From positions 1 through 64,000 of the forward strand of contig NZ_JALOCF010000004.1 in assembly GCF_023227905.1 (NCBI RefSeq): 64,000 nt of DNA. The letters run 5' to 3'. The DNA is from Methylobacter sp. (GTDB lineage: Bacteria; Pseudomonadota; Gammaproteobacteria; Methylococcales; Methylomonadaceae). The notes under the pieces were generated by a model. It was given only the letters and a program-made list of their open reading frames with translations. It searched no databases and was not told the origin of the DNA. The position numbers and the translations under genes are program-made. Below are positions 61,905 through 64,000 of the stretch, one piece after another. Position 1 is the stretch's first letter. Each line of letters opens with the position of its first letter.

Positions 61905-63380
61905 ATGAACGAACAAACAGCATTTAAACCTTGTGACTTGGTTATTTTCGGCGCTTTGGGAGATTTATCCCGCCGCAAGTTGCTCATTTCTTTGTATCGG
62001 CTTGAAAAAGCCAACTTGATTGAAGTCGATACCCGTATCATAGGCATAGATCAACACGAGGGCGATAATGCAGGGTTTGTTGAGACCATCCGGAAAAGTT
62101 TGCAAGAGTTTTTAAATGAAACAATTGATGAACAAATATGGGCCCGGTATGCGGCGCGGTTTTCATACTTGAAAATAGATTTAACTCAGTTGGATCAATA
62201 TCAGTTGTTGAATAAGGTTGTTGACGGTCAATCCAGGGTTATGGTGAATTATTTTGCCGTTGCCCCTTTCTTGTTTACCAATATTTGTCAGGGATTGGCT
62301 AAATGCGGGGTTCTGAATGAAGAATCGCGCATGGTGATGGAAAAGCCGATAGGCAATGATCTCAAGTCCTCAAAGGACATTAATGATGCCGTCGCCGGGG
62401 TGTTCAGCGAAAAACAGGTTTATCGCATCGATCATTATCTGGGTAAAGAAACGGTACTCAATTTATTAGCGTTGCGCTTTGCCAATTCCATTTTTACTAC
62501 TAACTGGAACCATAACACTATCGACCATATCCAGATTACCGTGGCTGAAGAAGTCGGTATTGAAGGGCGCTGGGATTATTTCGACAAAACCGGCCAGTTG
62601 CGCGATATGCTGCAAAATCATCTATTGCAGATCCTGACTTTTGTGGCAATGGAGCCCCCGGTCAATCTGGAAGCGCAAAGTATCCATAATGAAAAAATAA
62701 AAGTTCTGTCCGCGTTGCGGCCGATCACCCGAGAAAATGTCGAACAAAAAACCGTTCGCGGGCTGTACACGGCAGGAGAACTCAAGGGCAAGCCAGTGCC
62801 GGGCTATCTTGAAGAAGATGGGGCTAATACTGACAGTACTACGGAAAGCTTTGTCGCCGTGAAAGTGGCTATCGATAACTGGCGCTGGGCCGGCGTGCCG
62901 TTTTATTTGCGTACCGGCAAACGCATGAAATACAAGCGCACTGAAATCGTCGTTAATTTTAAGCAATTGCCGCATAACATTTTTAAAGAAAGCTTTCAGG
63001 ATTTGCCGTCAAATAAACTGATCATCCATTTGCAGCCGAACGAAGGCGTGGAAATCCAGATACTCAACAAAATACCGGGTATCGACGAAAACATTAAGCT
63101 GCAAAAAACCAAGCTGGATTTGAGTTTTTTCGAAACTTTTAAAAACAGCAAAATTTTCGGCGGTTACGAGAAACTGGTGCTGGAAGCCATGCGCGGTAAC
63201 CCCACGCTGTTTCTCAGCCGGGAGGAAATTGAACAAGCATGGACCTGGGTTGATTCGATACAGGATGCGTGGGCGCATATCGATGCGGCGCCGCAACCCT
63301 ATGCAGCAGGCACTTGGGGGCCTGAGGCTGCGAACGAATTAATTGCCAGAGATGAACGAGCCTGGGAAGATGAAGCCTAA
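61905..63380 (+). CDS. zwf: Glucose-6-phosphate 1-dehydrogenase
   Basis: Oxidises glucose-6-phosphate to 6-phosphogluconolactone, feeding the pentose phosphate and Entner-Doudoroff routes. From ATG at 61905 (MNEQTAFKPCDLVIFGALGDLSRRKLL) it has 491 residues, exactly the E. coli length; the frame extends upstream to 61794. NADP-binding GALGDLSRRKL, active-site RIDHYLGKETVLNLLALRFAN near 180, and the FYLRTGKRM motif are intact. edd follows. Confidence 0.97.
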   Translation: MNEQTAFKPCDLVIFGALGDLSRRKLLISLYRLEKANLIEVDTRIIGIDQHEGDNAGFVETIRKSLQEFLNETIDEQIWARYAARFSYLKIDLTQLDQYQLLNKVVDGQSRVMVNYFAVAPFLFTNICQGLAKCGVLNEESRMVMEKPIGNDLKSSKDINDAVAGVFSEKQVYRIDHYLGKETVLNLLALRFANSIFTTNWNHNTIDHIQITVAEEVGIEGRWDYFDKTGQLRDMLQNHLLQILTFVAMEPPVNLEAQSIHNEKIKVLSALRPITRENVEQKTVRGLYTAGELKGKPVPGYLEEDGANTDSTTESFVAVKVAIDNWRWAGVPFYLRTGKRMKYKRTEIVVNFKQLPHNIFKESFQDLPSNKLIIHLQPNEGVEIQILNKIPGIDENIKLQKTKLDLSFFETFKNSKIFGGYEKLVLEAMRGNPTLFLSREEIEQAWTWVDSIQDAWAHIDAAPQPYAAGTWGPEAANELIARDERAWEDEA

Positions 63381-63458
63381 AAATCAATGCAAGGCTAACG
63401 TCTTGACCGGGCTCAGATTAACGTAGATATACTTATCGCTCATCAAGATTTAATGGTT

Positions 63459-63528
63459 AGGTAGGGTACGCATCGCGTACCATTTTCTAAATCAAGTCCT
63501 CAAAAGGTACGCGATGCGTACCCTACCT
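63459..63528. repeat. Perfect 23-bp palindromic repeat between zwf and edd
   Basis: Arms at 63459-63481 and 63506-63528 are exact reverse complements over 23 bases, with a 24-base spacer. The inner part GGTACGCGATGCGTACC is shared with the element at 6678-6742. The resulting hairpin would be very stable in RNA and sits 80 bases after zwf and 62 bases before edd. Confidence 0.85.
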
Positions 63529-63589
63529 GTCTGAGGAAGGTTTTGATAAACCGAATCCTGATGTGTAAACATTACAGCAAGGAACAACG

Positions 63590-64000
63590 ATGCATCCTGT
63601 ATTAGAAAAAGTCACTAACGAAATTATTGAGCGCAGCCGCGAGACTCGCTCAGCCTATCTGGCACGTGTTGATGCGGCGGCAAAGAAAGAGCCGCACCGC
63701 GCAGAGCTTGCTTGCGGCAATTTGGCTCACGCCTTTGCCGCTTGCGGAGCCGGCGAGAAAATCGATTTGACCGGACAGCAAAAGGCCAATATCGCGATTG
63801 TCTCCTCTTATAACGACATGCTGTCGGCACATGAGCCGTATAAAGATGCGCCTGCGCTGATCAAAGCTGCAATCAAAGAAGCGGGTGGTATTGCCCAGTT
63901 TGCAGGCGGCGTGCCGGCTATGTGCGACGGCGTTACCCAAGGTCGTCCCGGCATGGAACTGTCGCTGTTCAGCCGCGATGTGATTGCGATGGCGACGGCT
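63590..64000 (+). CDS. edd: Phosphogluconate dehydratase, N-terminal part (cut by window edge)
   Basis: Entner-Doudoroff enzyme that dehydrates 6-phosphogluconate to KDPG. The first 137 codons are in the window. AYLARVDAAAKKEPHRAELACGNLAHAFAACG and IAIVSSYNDMLSAHEPYKD, then GGVPAMCDGVTQGRPGMELSLFSRDVIA with an iron-sulfur-cluster cysteine, are diagnostic. Start ATG at 63590 has AAGGA 6 bases ahead. The partner eda (KDPG aldolase) is outside the window. Confidence 0.95.
   Translation, partial: MHPVLEKVTNEIIERSRETRSAYLARVDAAAKKEPHRAELACGNLAHAFAACGAGEKIDLTGQQKANIAIVSSYNDMLSAHEPYKDAPALIKAAIKEAGGIAQFAGGVPAMCDGVTQGRPGMELSLFSRDVIAMATA

Noticed and set aside
1..64000. tRNA, rRNA, prophage or complete insertion sequence
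   Set aside because: No cloverleaf-like sequence, rRNA signature, integrase or transposase gene was recognised anywhere in the window.

Overview
This 64 kb window is a bacterial chromosome segment from a gammaproteobacterium. The evidence is gene order: cyaA facing away from hemC-hemD-hemX-hemY, pcnB-folK-panB-panC-panD, rlmH-maf-rng-yhdP followed by tldD and pmbA, kdsD-kdsC-lptC-lptA-lptB-rpoN-hpf-rapZ, and minCDE. Moderate base composition, zwf next to edd (Entner-Doudoroff entry), FlgT/FlgP/FliW flagellar genes and a two-membrane LPS system would suit a motile methylotroph or methanotroph of the Methylococcales. That taxonomic guess is inference, because no C1-oxidation gene lies in the window. 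No rRNA, tRNA, CRISPR array, prophage or complete insertion sequence was seen.

Layout. 1-6.1 kb: the 5' end of cyaA (cut by the window edge) and argH on the minus strand, then the heme genes hemCDXY on plus. 6.1-7.3 kb: a small accessory patch with a HicBA toxin-antitoxin pair, a palindromic repeat and a lone nucleotidyltransferase-like protein. 7.3-12.9 kb: a minus-strand run of ubiD, prlC, an HDOD signalling protein, an RDD membrane protein and a tiny membrane protein. 13.1-17.2 kb: the pcnB-folK-panBCD operon, with pcnB apparently starting at AUU. 17.4-20 kb: minus-strand fliW, flgT and an LPP20/FlgP-like lipoprotein. 20.1-31.6 kb: rlmH, maf, rng, yhdP, an amidase, a BamC-like lipoprotein, tldD, a DUF2283 gene and pmbA. 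31.7-33.9 kb: pyrD and thiO on minus. 34.4-36.5 kb: an outer-membrane barrel and a proline iminopeptidase. 36.6-43 kb: KDO synthesis, LPS export, sigma-54, a hibernation factor and rapZ. 43.1-45.2 kb: a winged-helix gene and minCDE on minus. 45.6-51 kb: TPP riboswitch and thiC, a universal stress protein and a zinc-binding (CZB) chemoreceptor. 51-53.8 kb: mazG, a PfkB-family kinase, dgkA and gcvH on minus. 54-59.8 kb: an orphan efflux adaptor, then an EmrAB/TetR/NodT drug-efflux cluster around a shared divergent promoter. 59.8-61.9 kb: a sparse region with three small genes of unknown function. 61.9-64 kb: zwf and the start of edd.

The most unusual signal is a set of short hairpin elements. 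Their loops show N-GGA between a CA and a TG, as in CsrA/RsmA binding sites. One lies upstream of argH (1722-1747) and one between hpf and rapZ (42065-42090). Two others lie inside genes in frame: three 51-bp tandem units in yhdP, and a 37-codon insert in the proline iminopeptidase. The yhdP and iminopeptidase elements align with each other when one is reverse-complemented, which suggests one dispersed, protein-tolerated palindromic repeat family. A second family, with GGTACGCGATGCGTACC arms, occurs at 6678-6742 and between zwf and edd (63459-63528).
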